From NCBI GenBank assembly GCA_937868765.1, contig CALMNL010000004.1, positions 508,749-572,748 of the forward strand: a stretch of 64,000 nucleotides of DNA, read 5' to 3'. Both the position numbers and the translations under genes were made by a program. Within the stretch, counting starts at the first letter, position 1. The number at the start of each line of letters is the position of its first letter. The notes under the pieces were generated by a model. The model was not told the DNA's origin, ran no database searches, and saw nothing but the letters and a program-made list of their open reading frames with translations. This document shows, piece after piece, positions 18,014-25,655 of the stretch. Origin of the DNA: an uncultured Desulfatitalea sp. GTDB lineage: Bacteria; Desulfobacterota; Desulfobacteria; Desulfobacterales; Desulfosarcinaceae.

Positions 18014-20160
18014 CCGTCAAGCGCCATGCCTTCAGCCTGCAACTCACCGAGCGCTGCAACCTGGCCTGCCATTACTGCTACGTGCGCCGCCGGCCCGCGC
18101 CCGATCCCGTGGACTGCACGCCCGAATTCTGCGAGCGCTTCCTGGACTTCGCCTGCCGCGAGGCCGACGGCCCGGTCAAGATCACCTTCTTCGGCGGCGA
18201 GCCGTTGCTGCGGCCTGATCTCATCCGCCAGATGGTGGCCTACGCCCGGAAGCTCCCGAGGGCCATCGGCTTTCACCTGATTACCAACGGGACCCTGCTC
18301 GACGACGCCATGGGCGACTTCATGGCCGCGCACGGCATCGGGCTGGAGGTGAGCCTGGACGGTCCCCAGGCGATTCACGACACCCACCGCGTCTTCGCCG
18401 ACGGCGCGCCGAGCTTCCACGAAGTACACAGCCGTCTGCTGCGCTTTGTCGAACGGCACCCCGCTCATCCGGTCTTCATCTTCTCCGTGGCCGCCTCTCC
18501 GGCGCCGCTGCCTTGGTTGCAGGCCTTCTGCCGGGCCATCGAGGCACGCGGCTTTTCCTTCAATCCCGTGCGATGGCCGCTGGAAGATCCGGCGCGCGAG
18601 ACCGGCGGCGACGATGACGAGCGCATGGCCGCGCTGCTTGAAGACGGCCCGGCACACCTCTGCGAAGCAGGCATCAACGCCACAATCACGACCCGCACGG
18701 GCGATATCTACCCCTGTCCTTTTTTCGCGGGTTACCCGGATCAGGCCATCGGCACCATCGCCCTGGGGTTCGATCCGGACAAGGCCAAGCCGTATGTGGA
18801 CCGCTTCCGCGCCGCGCGGGCATCGTGCGTGCGGTGCGGCGCCCGGCGGGTGTGCACCGAGGCGTGCGCCTTCAATGCCTTCGAACGCCGCGGCCGGGTG
18901 GCGGTTCCGGCCAAAGCCGATTGCCGGCAGACCCGGGCCGGGACGCGCCGTCTGGCGGCCGCGACGATCCGGCGGGCGGCCACGGCCCCGGAAAAGCTGC
19001 TCCAGAAAATCGGCGCACCGCCGAGGCCGGCCTTGGCCGCTTCGATTCCCCCGGCGCCGCGCAGCTTCGTGATCCGCCTGACGGGCCGTTGCAACCTGGC
19101 CTGCGATTACTGCTACGAGCAAGGCCATCGCGACCGCGGCGACCTGGACCGCGCCACGGCCTCCCGTATCGCCCGCCACGTGCTGGAAAGCCCGGTGATC
19201 GAGCCGCTCGTGTGCCTCTTCGGCGGCGAGCCGCTGCTCAACTGGGAGATCGGAGAGTTCCTGATCGAAACAATCGCCCGGGGCGCCCGGCGGACCGGCC
19301 AGCGTCCTTCTTTTCACCTGACAACCAACGGGACCCTGGTGACTCCGGAGATCGCCCGGGCCGTCGCGCGCCACGCCGTCACCGTGCAGGTGAGCGTGGA
19401 CGGCCCCCCGGAACGGCACGATCGCCACCGGAAGTATCCGGACGGCCGCGGCGCCTGGGAGGCCCTGCGCCGCGGCGTCGAACGGCTGCGACAGGCCGAC
19501 CCGGCCGCCCGGATCGACGGGCAGGCGGTGCTGACGCCGGGCAACCTCGACATGGTCGCCACGGTCCGGTACTTGAAACAGATGGGGTTGCGGCGGATCT
19601 CGTTCCTGACGGCCGGCTGGCAGACGGCCACCGGGCTGACCTGGTCGGCGGCCGACGTCGCGGTCCTCATGCGGGCCCGGGAGGCATTCTTTCCCTTCTT
19701 CATGGAATCGGCGCTGCGGGGCGCCGCCGAGGTGGATATGGGGTTTGCAAGTCTGGTGGCCGCCGAGCCCGACGGCCCGGCGGGCCTTTGCGAATGCGGC
19801 GCGGGCGAAATCTTCATCGACACCCGCGGAGCGATTCACCGCTGCCCGCAGCTCCATGCGGCGGGCCACCCGCCGATCGGGCAGTGCGGGCCAATCTCCG
19901 AAGAGGAGCCAGCGAGAAGGTGCGGCGAAGCCGCCGTCAACGCCGCCTGCCGCGCCTGCTGGGCCTTTGCCCGCTGCGGCGGCGGCTGCATGGTGCGCAA
20001 CCAGCGCTGTCCCTGGATGGCATCCCGCGCGCCGTCCCCTGAAACGCTATGGTGCGATCTGCTGCGGGCCGAATTCGGCCGGGCCATGCTGGCCTACCGC
20101 CTGCTGCAAAGCCGGCGGCCGCAGGCCAATGCCGCCATCAAAGCCATGTTTGGAGCCTGA
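18007..20160 (+). CDS. Tandem radical SAM/SPASM fusion protein (two complete modules)
   Basis: A 717-residue protein made of two radical-SAM/SPASM modules in one chain. Module 1 has CNLACHYC (C17, C21, C24), FFGGEPLL and EVSLDGPQ, and a cysteine-rich C-terminal part (CEAG, YPCPFF, CVRCGARRVC, ACAF). Module 2 repeats the order: CNLACDYC (C362, C366, C369), LFGGEPLLN, QVSVDGPP, then CECGAGEIF, HRCPQL and CRACWAFARCGGGCM. Both cores keep all three SAM-cluster cysteines, so both may be active. SPASM enzymes usually modify ribosomal peptides or proteins. The ATG at 18007 overlaps the upstream stop. Fusion of two whole modules is unusual. Confidence 0.9.
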   Translation: MVAVKRHAFSLQLTERCNLACHYCYVRRRPAPDPVDCTPEFCERFLDFACREADGPVKITFFGGEPLLRPDLIRQMVAYARKLPRAIGFHLITNGTLLDDAMGDFMAAHGIGLEVSLDGPQAIHDTHRVFADGAPSFHEVHSRLLRFVERHPAHPVFIFSVAASPAPLPWLQAFCRAIEARGFSFNPVRWPLEDPARETGGDDDERMAALLEDGPAHLCEAGINATITTRTGDIYPCPFFAGYPDQAIGTIALGFDPDKAKPYVDRFRAARASCVRCGARRVCTEACAFNAFERRGRVAVPAKADCRQTRAGTRRLAAATIRRAATAPEKLLQKIGAPPRPALAASIPPAPRSFVIRLTGRCNLACDYCYEQGHRDRGDLDRATASRIARHVLESPVIEPLVCLFGGEPLLNWEIGEFLIETIARGARRTGQRPSFHLTTNGTLVTPEIARAVARHAVTVQVSVDGPPERHDRHRKYPDGRGAWEALRRGVERLRQADPAARIDGQAVLTPGNLDMVATVRYLKQMGLRRISFLTAGWQTATGLTWSAADVAVLMRAREAFFPFFMESALRGAAEVDMGFASLVAAEPDGPAGLCECGAGEIFIDTRGAIHRCPQLHAAGHPPIGQCGPISEEEPARRCGEAAVNAACRACWAFARCGGGCMVRNQRCPWMASRAPSPETLWCDLLRAEFGRAMLAYRLLQSRRPQANAAIKAMFGA

Positions 20161-20164
20161 GCCA

Positions 20165-21919
20165 ATGAAGGGCGCTTCTCTTCCCAAGGCCATGGCCGTC
20201 GATCTCCTGCTCGTTTTCCCGCCCTTTCAACGCCTGGTCGTCTCCATGGAGAATATCGGCATCGCCTACATCGCGGCGGCGGCCCGGGCCGAGGGGTTTA
20301 CGGCCGCCCTGCTCAATGCCGGGCTGCACGGCCTGGGGCTCGACGACATCGTGGCCATCGTGGGCCGCGCGCGTTTCCGGGTGCTGGGCATCTCCACCAT
20401 CCACTGGACCCTGCCCGCGGCCGTGGCCATCGCCCGGGCGGCGCGCCAGAGCCATCCCGACAGCCACATCATCTTCGGCGGCATCGAGGCGGCCCTGGAC
20501 GCCGAGCGCATTCTGCGCGCGTACCCGTTCGTCGACAGCGTGGGCCTGGGCGAGGGCGAGCGGACGGTGGCGGCCCTGTTGCGCGCTTTAGTCGCCGGAA
20601 GGGATTGGCGGGATGTCGAGGGGCTCGCCTACCGCAATGGCGACGCCATTCACTACTCCCGCCCGGCCCAACTCATCGACCCCCTGGACGCACTGCCGTT
20701 TGCCGCCCGGGACGACATGGCCGCGGTGCGCGATGCGGGCGGCGCCGTGAGCATGAGTTCCAGCCGGGGGTGTCCGGGCCGCTGCACCTTCTGCTCGGTG
20801 CGGGCCTTTTACGGACGCTCCCGGGGAGACGCCTGGCGGGGCCGATCGCCGCTGTCCGTGGTGACCGAAATGCAGGCCCTTCGGGAACAATACGGCGCGC
20901 GCCTTTTCGCCTTCATCGACGAGACGGTGGTGGGCCCGGGCGAGCGCGGTCCGGCGCGCCTCCGGGAACTGGCCGCGCTGATCCGGGAAGCGCGCCTGGC
21001 GTGCGAGTTCTTCATGACCGTGCGGGCCGACCAGGTGGAAAAACGGCTGTTCCGCGAATTGAAAGCCGCCGGGCTGCGCAAGGTCGAAATCGGCATCGAA
21101 TCCATGGCCCCCTCGCAATTGAAGCGTTACGGCAAGATCGCTTCCACGAAAGATAACCGCCGGGCCCTCGCAACGCTCGACGATCTGGGCATCGCCGTGG
21201 AACTCTTCATGGTGCCCTTCGACCCCGGCCTGACGGCGGCCGAGTTGCAGACCAACCTGCGCTTCTACCGCCAGCGCTTCCAGCGACGCGGTGGGTACGA
21301 TGTGTCTCCGCTGAGCATGGGCAACTACCTTTATCCCTACCCCGGAACCGGGGCCAGGGCGCTCTATGAACGGAACGGGTGGCTGCCGGCCGACGGCCAG
21401 GCCCGGTTCCGCGCCCGGGACCGGCGGATGCAAACGGTGGGCGAAGTCCTGATCCGGCTGGTGGGGGCCGTGGAACCGGCGTTTCCCATGTCATACCTCG
21501 GGCTCGGCAATCTATGGGTCAACAGCGCCGGGCTTCCGGAGCCCGTCCATAACCGTATCGGTGGGATGTGCGCCGAGGTCGGCGCGCTCCTGGTGGAAGT
21601 GGGCCAATGGGCGCTTGCGGTCGTCGCCCGGCCGCTGCCGATTCCGATGGGAGACATCGCGGCCTTGATCGCGGATCTGCGCGGCTTCCTGGCCCGGCTG
21701 GCCCCGCTGCGCCGGGAATTGGCCGCCATCGTCTCCGCCTGGAAAGGCCAGGGGCCGCAAGCACCGGCCATGGCCATCGAAAATCGATTCGCCGCGGAAC
21801 TCTATCGGCTGGGGGTGGCGCGCAAAGGCCGGATCGTCACCGAGATGCAGGGCCGCGCACCGGATGAATATGAATGGGTCACCGCGATGATCGACCTTCT
21901 CACGAAAGGGGCCGCCTGA
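20165..21919 (+). CDS. B12-binding-type radical SAM protein, second copy
   Basis: A 584-residue class-B-like radical SAM protein. The N-terminal cobalamin-domain-like half contains LVFPPFQRL, NIGIAYIAAAARAEG and FGGIEAALDAE with GLGEGERTV. The radical core has C203, C207 and C210 in SSRGCPGRCTFCS, then FIDETVVG and KVEIGIESMAP. About 150 extra residues at the C terminus are helical and unassigned. The start ATG is 4 bp after the tandem protein and the stop overlaps the next start (TGATG). It is only distantly similar to the protein at 15567-17072, so it probably has a separate substrate or step. Confidence 0.88.
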   Translation: MKGASLPKAMAVDLLLVFPPFQRLVVSMENIGIAYIAAAARAEGFTAALLNAGLHGLGLDDIVAIVGRARFRVLGISTIHWTLPAAVAIARAARQSHPDSHIIFGGIEAALDAERILRAYPFVDSVGLGEGERTVAALLRALVAGRDWRDVEGLAYRNGDAIHYSRPAQLIDPLDALPFAARDDMAAVRDAGGAVSMSSSRGCPGRCTFCSVRAFYGRSRGDAWRGRSPLSVVTEMQALREQYGARLFAFIDETVVGPGERGPARLRELAALIREARLACEFFMTVRADQVEKRLFRELKAAGLRKVEIGIESMAPSQLKRYGKIASTKDNRRALATLDDLGIAVELFMVPFDPGLTAAELQTNLRFYRQRFQRRGGYDVSPLSMGNYLYPYPGTGARALYERNGWLPADGQARFRARDRRMQTVGEVLIRLVGAVEPAFPMSYLGLGNLWVNSAGLPEPVHNRIGGMCAEVGALLVEVGQWALAVVARPLPIPMGDIAALIADLRGFLARLAPLRRELAAIVSAWKGQGPQAPAMAIENRFAAELYRLGVARKGRIVTEMQGRAPDEYEWVTAMIDLLTKGAA

Positions 21920-23271
21920 TGCGCGCGAAAGCCGAGGGGCCGGCGCCGGCGGAACTCAAGCGCCTGCGTGTGCTGGGCCGCTGCTTTGTGTACGACCCCC
22001 GCACGGCGCGCCATGCCGAACTCGACGGCCGGACCCGGCGCGGGGCGCGGCTGCCGGAGCCGGCCGACCTTCAGGCGCTGCCGCCCGCCGCCGGAGGGAT
22101 GCCGCCCGGACTCAAGGGCCTGGTCCTGCAGGTGTCGCATGCCTGCAATCTGCGCTGCCGCTACTGCAGCGCCGATTTCGGCCGCTATGGCGCGGGCTTC
22201 AGGGCCATGAGCGCCCGCACGGCCGAGCGGGCCATCGATTTTCTCTTCGATACCAGTACCTCCAGGGAACTGGCGCTCACCTACTTCGGCGGCGAGCCGT
22301 TGCTCAACCTGGAGACGGTCTTCTCCTCGGCGCATTATGCGCGCGCCCGGGCCGCCAAAGAGGGACGGACCATTGCGTTGCATCTGGTGACCAACGGCGT
22401 CCTGCTGGCGCCCCGGACGCTGTTTCTACTGGATGAACTGGATTTCAGCCTCACGGTGAGCCTGGATGGCCCGGCGGCCTGCCATGACCGGGTCCGTCCC
22501 TTGGCCGACGGCGGCGGTTCCCAGCGGATCATCGTCCGGGCCCTGGAGATCGCCAGCGAGTTGCCCATCGGCCGGCGCATCACCGTGCGCGGCACCTTCA
22601 CGCGCCGGAGCGCCGCGTTCTTCCCCAATGTCCGTTTCCTGGTGGAGAAAGGATTTTCCCGGAATATCGCCTTCGAACCCGTGTTCCTGCCGGCCGCCCA
22701 CCCCCTGGCCCTGCGCTGGCGGGATCTGCCGGCCGTGAAGCGGGCCTACGATAGCCTGGCGCAATGCTACGTCCGTCGCTGGCGGCAAGGCGAGCCCTTT
22801 TGCCTGTGGGATCTGGACGATGCCATCACGCAACTGGCGGCGGCCAGAACACGTCAATCGCGTTGCGGCGCGGGGGTGACACTGCTGGCGGTGACGGCCG
22901 AAGAAACGCTATATGCCTGTCACATGTCCACCGGCTTGGCCGGCGCCAGGCTGGGCAGTTTGCGGGAAGGGTTGAACGCGCACCGCTGCCGCCCGTGGCA
23001 GGAGAAATACCGGGCCGGCCGATCCGGCTGCGCCGGCTGCTGGCTGCGGGCACTGTGTGGCGGCGGTTGCAATACCCACGCCCTTTGCTACCGTGATGGT
23101 CTGGATAACCCTTATCGCCTGGAGTGTGAGCTGATCGCCCACCGCTACCGGCTGGCGCTCTGGATCCTGGCCGAACTGCCGGATTTGAAACAGGCGTTAG
23201 CGGCCCGCGGCGCGCAAGAGGGGGCCGATGCCGGACACCTTCTTCGCGCGCCGCTTTGGAGCTACCGGTGA
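21919..23271 (+). CDS. Radical SAM/SPASM maturase
   Basis: A 450-residue peptide- or protein-maturase-type enzyme. Residues 1-60 (GRCFVYDPRTARHAELDG) resemble the N-terminal segment seen before the core in six-cysteine-peptide maturases. The core has C76, C80 and C83 in CNLRCRYC, then YFGGEPLLN and TVSLDGPAA. The SPASM region shows CGAG, YACHMS and CAGCWLRALCGGGCN with a final Cys in LECEL, enough ligands for two auxiliary [4Fe-4S] clusters. Such enzymes form thioether or C-C crosslinks or oxidise side chains. It ends the plus-strand radical-SAM block and converges on the serpin gene with 17 bp between. Confidence 0.9.
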   Translation: MRAKAEGPAPAELKRLRVLGRCFVYDPRTARHAELDGRTRRGARLPEPADLQALPPAAGGMPPGLKGLVLQVSHACNLRCRYCSADFGRYGAGFRAMSARTAERAIDFLFDTSTSRELALTYFGGEPLLNLETVFSSAHYARARAAKEGRTIALHLVTNGVLLAPRTLFLLDELDFSLTVSLDGPAACHDRVRPLADGGGSQRIIVRALEIASELPIGRRITVRGTFTRRSAAFFPNVRFLVEKGFSRNIAFEPVFLPAAHPLALRWRDLPAVKRAYDSLAQCYVRRWRQGEPFCLWDLDDAITQLAAARTRQSRCGAGVTLLAVTAEETLYACHMSTGLAGARLGSLREGLNAHRCRPWQEKYRAGRSGCAGCWLRALCGGGCNTHALCYRDGLDNPYRLECELIAHRYRLALWILAELPDLKQALAARGAQEGADAGHLLRAPLWSYR

Positions 23272-23288
23272 TGGAAGTGCTTTCGAAA

Positions 23289-24500
23289 TCACTTCTGACC
23301 GGGATTCGCCATCCGGCCCAAGAAAAGCAGGGTGCCGGTGGCGTCGTGGCGGATCAAGAAGAGAAAGGGATGATCGGCGCGGAACACTTCGGGCGGCGCA
23401 GGCATACTCTTGGTGGCCATCTCCACGGCCGTGGCCGCCGCCGCTTCCGTGCCCTCTTCGTTGACTTCGACAACGGCCTTATGCTTGGCTTGGGAGATGT
23501 AGAGCCTGCCTTTGGGCCAGCCCATGCCCCGGAAATCGGCGCGCATCATGTCGAACGCATCCCGCATGCCCATTGTTTTCAAGGGCAACGCCAGGTCATA
23601 AGCCGTTTCGAGCTTGAACCTGGGCAAATAGAGTTGCACTTTTTGCGGCCGTTGCCCGTCCAGCGCGCTCAGCCATTGGTTCAGACCCTGCGCGCTCATT
23701 CTGGCTTCCAGGTCACCCAGGCCCTGCACCTGCCGGGGCAGCAGGACCACCATCGAGAGCGTTTGGCCCTTGTAAGGAAGGACGATGGCCTGGAAATCCT
23801 CCTCGGAGAGGAGTTTGAAATCGCCCTTCTGATTCATCAGGGGCACATTCACCGTATCGGTGGCCGACCGTTTGAAAGGAGCCTCCCGGGTGAGGCTTTC
23901 GTCGAACCGGCGCTCCCAGATGCCTTTGAAATAGATGGCGTTCAGGATCACGCAGACCGAGTTGGGATCCAGCTCTTCGAGGATCTTCTCGATTTTGGCC
24001 TCGGTCTTTTGTTTGACCCAGTCGTTGATGGCGCCCAGATCGCCCGGGAAGATTTCCGCGGCATAGTTCTCTTCCAGAATCTGTTTGTACTCCGGGCTGA
24101 CGTCGCCGCCGGTGAGGATCAGCGCGTTGGCGATGTTCAGCTTCTGGCCGCTGGGCGCCATGCCGTCCGCCAGCGTCGCGTTGAGCGCCTTGAAGGCCGG
24201 ATACAGTTGGTTCGGATCGAGTTGGAAATGCAGGGTCGCCTTCATTTCCCGGGCCGTGTTCTCTCTCGCGCCGCCATAGGTCATGGCCAGGGCCGAGGAG
24301 ATGCTGTAGGGCGAGAAGAAAGTGTTGCGGTCCGCTTCGACGAGGTGACCGTAGAGCTGTTCCGCAAAAGCGGTATTGCCCCGGGCCAGGGTCTCCTGCG
24401 ACGGTGTTGGCGCGGCGGCCGAGGCCTTGGTCGGGGCGCAGGCGGCCAGGCAGAGAACGCCCAGGAGCAGCGTCGAAAGGGCCAGGCATACGCGTTTCAT
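23289..24500 (-). CDS. Serpin-family protease inhibitor, lipoprotein
   Basis: A 403-residue serpin. A lipoprotein signal ends at LCLAAC, so it is probably tethered to a membrane facing the periplasm or outside. Serpin landmarks are NTFFSPYSISSALAMTYGGA, LILNAIYFKG-type VILNAIYFKG, and the hinge EEGTEAAAATAVEM of the reactive-centre loop, whose small residues mark an inhibitory serpin. Counting from the hinge Gly (P15), P1-P1' would be Lys-Ser, pointing to a trypsin-like or clostripain-like target. DHPFLFLIRH closes the fold. The ATG at 24500 has AAAGGAAC upstream. The gene converges on the radical-SAM block; whether it guards against the CHAT protein is speculation. Confidence 0.95.
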   Translation of the reverse strand: MKRVCLALSTLLLGVLCLAACAPTKASAAAPTPSQETLARGNTAFAEQLYGHLVEADRNTFFSPYSISSALAMTYGGARENTAREMKATLHFQLDPNQLYPAFKALNATLADGMAPSGQKLNIANALILTGGDVSPEYKQILEENYAAEIFPGDLGAINDWVKQKTEAKIEKILEELDPNSVCVILNAIYFKGIWERRFDESLTREAPFKRSATDTVNVPLMNQKGDFKLLSEEDFQAIVLPYKGQTLSMVVLLPRQVQGLGDLEARMSAQGLNQWLSALDGQRPQKVQLYLPRFKLETAYDLALPLKTMGMRDAFDMMRADFRGMGWPKGRLYISQAKHKAVVEVNEEGTEAAAATAVEMATKSMPAPPEVFRADHPFLFLIRHDATGTLLFLGRMANPGQK

Positions 24501-24589
24501 TTTTTGTTCCTTTCCAGATCGATTCGGATTCAAAGCCGGGATCAGTCTAATTGGATGGCGCTGTACTTTCAAGTGCATCGTACATTCAC

Positions 24590-24617
24590 TTGACGCCGCG
24601 CACGACCCCGGCATAGA
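24590..24617 (+). promoter_or_regulatory. Putative sigma-70 promoter
   Basis: TTGACG (24590-24595), a 16-nt spacer and CATAGA (24612-24617) lie just upstream of the secreted-protein gene at 24646. The -35 is good and the -10 is fair. Confidence 0.45.
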
Positions 24618-24645
24618 GTCGCACAAGGCCATGAGGAGGTTGGAC

Positions 24646-25296
24646 ATGCTGAAAACATTCAGGAAAAATTTCAGGGCGGCGCTGTTGGGATGCCTGTCGC
24701 TCTTCGTCTGGGCCGCCTGCGCGGGGGCCGACGAGCCGCAAAAACTGAGCCTCGATCTTTCCATGCCCATCGGCCTCTCCTACCTGATCGAATATCGCCA
24801 GTTCCACGCCGAGCGCTTCATGCTCGTTTCCGGATCGCGTCCGGCCCATGACCTGGCCGGGAAGAGCATCCGGGTGCACGGCAAGCAAAAGAGCGCTTCG
24901 GACTGGCTGCTGGTCGATGGCCCGAGCGCCATATGGGTGACGGGTCTGGCCGGCCCGGGCCATCAGGCCCCGCTGATGCTGCGCGCCCGCCTCGAGGAGC
25001 GGGGCGGCACGCTTGGGTTGCGAGGGTACCAATTGATCAAAATCGGCCTAAAGGAAGAAAAGCGGGTGCGCCTGCGTCCCGGAGAATACCTCTACTACGA
25101 TTTACCCGGCTCCAAGAGCAACAGCAGCCATGTCGAGCTATCGACAGGTTCCGTCCAGATCGTTTTTTTGGACCCGTTCAGCGGCGTCATTCTGCGGGCC
25201 GTGGCACCCGGCATCACCCGCATGCGGATCTACACCCAATGGTGGCAGGATGCCGAGCGCGAGTTTCTTGCGGAATATGAAATTGCGGTGGAGTAA
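24646..25296 (+). CDS. Secreted or lipid-anchored protein of unknown function
   Basis: A 216-residue protein I do not recognise. The signal region MLKTFRKNFRAALLG then CLSLFVWAAC ends at a possible lipobox, with the mature protein starting around GADEPQ. The rest is rich in predicted beta strands (RMRIYTQWW, VQIVFLDP) without clear catalytic motifs. The ATG at 24646 was chosen because GAGGAGG lies 6 bp upstream; an ATG 15 bp earlier is inside that site. It has its own promoter and is divergent from the serpin gene. Confidence 0.7.
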   Translation: MLKTFRKNFRAALLGCLSLFVWAACAGADEPQKLSLDLSMPIGLSYLIEYRQFHAERFMLVSGSRPAHDLAGKSIRVHGKQKSASDWLLVDGPSAIWVTGLAGPGHQAPLMLRARLEERGGTLGLRGYQLIKIGLKEEKRVRLRPGEYLYYDLPGSKSNSSHVELSTGSVQIVFLDPFSGVILRAVAPGITRMRIYTQWWQDAEREFLAEYEIAVE

Positions 25297-25327
25297 TATA
25301 CATTGTCGCCCTGGGGGTAGCCGTTGG

Positions 25328-25564
25328 ATGACCCGTCGGGAATACCCATTGCCGCATCCTCTTCAGGGTCACGCCCCGGGGTTCAGTCTCCCTGCCGATC
25401 CTGCTGAAGAAATCAAATCCCTGCTCGCTTTGCATTATCGCTGCCGGTTCGGGCCGGAAGGATTGAGCCGGGAGGATCGGGAGAGATTGGTTTCGGGAGT
25501 GGGGACATGGCTCGCACGGATGATGGCGCGGTCCGCCGCCGGTCCGAAGGCGCCGGGCATATGA
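25328..25564 (+). pseudogene. Remnant of a TgpA-like transglutaminase 3' end
   Basis: The last 45 codons encode LLALHYRCRFGPEGLSREDRE and WLARMM, closely matching the C terminus of the transglutaminase at 9306-11300 (LLALHYRCRFGPDGLRGEDRE, WMAQML). The similarity is also plain at DNA level (roughly three quarters of bases by eye over about 70 bp at 11164-11231 and 25420-25487). No membrane or transglutaminase core precedes it: only about 78 codons are open from an ATG at 25328. I read it as a broken paralogue, though expression of a short DUF4129-like protein cannot be excluded. Confidence 0.65.
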
Positions 25565-25600
25565 CGGAAAGCACTCGCGGGGTGAAGATTTCCCTGAAGC

Positions 25601-25634
25601 AGAGAAGGGGCGCCGTTGCCAGCGCCCCTTCTCT
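25601..25634. terminator. Strong hairpin at the end of the hydrogenase operon
   Basis: A perfect 13-bp stem (AGAGAAGGGGCGC with GCGCCCCTTCTCT) and an 8-nt loop lie just after the true stop of mvhA (25656) and after the plus-strand remnant. No T-run follows on either side, so it may end transcripts only partly or protect 3' ends. Its position fits an operon end only if mvhA is read through its UGA. Confidence 0.55.
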
Positions 25635-25655
25635 ATCGGGTGGGAGGGCTCTGAT

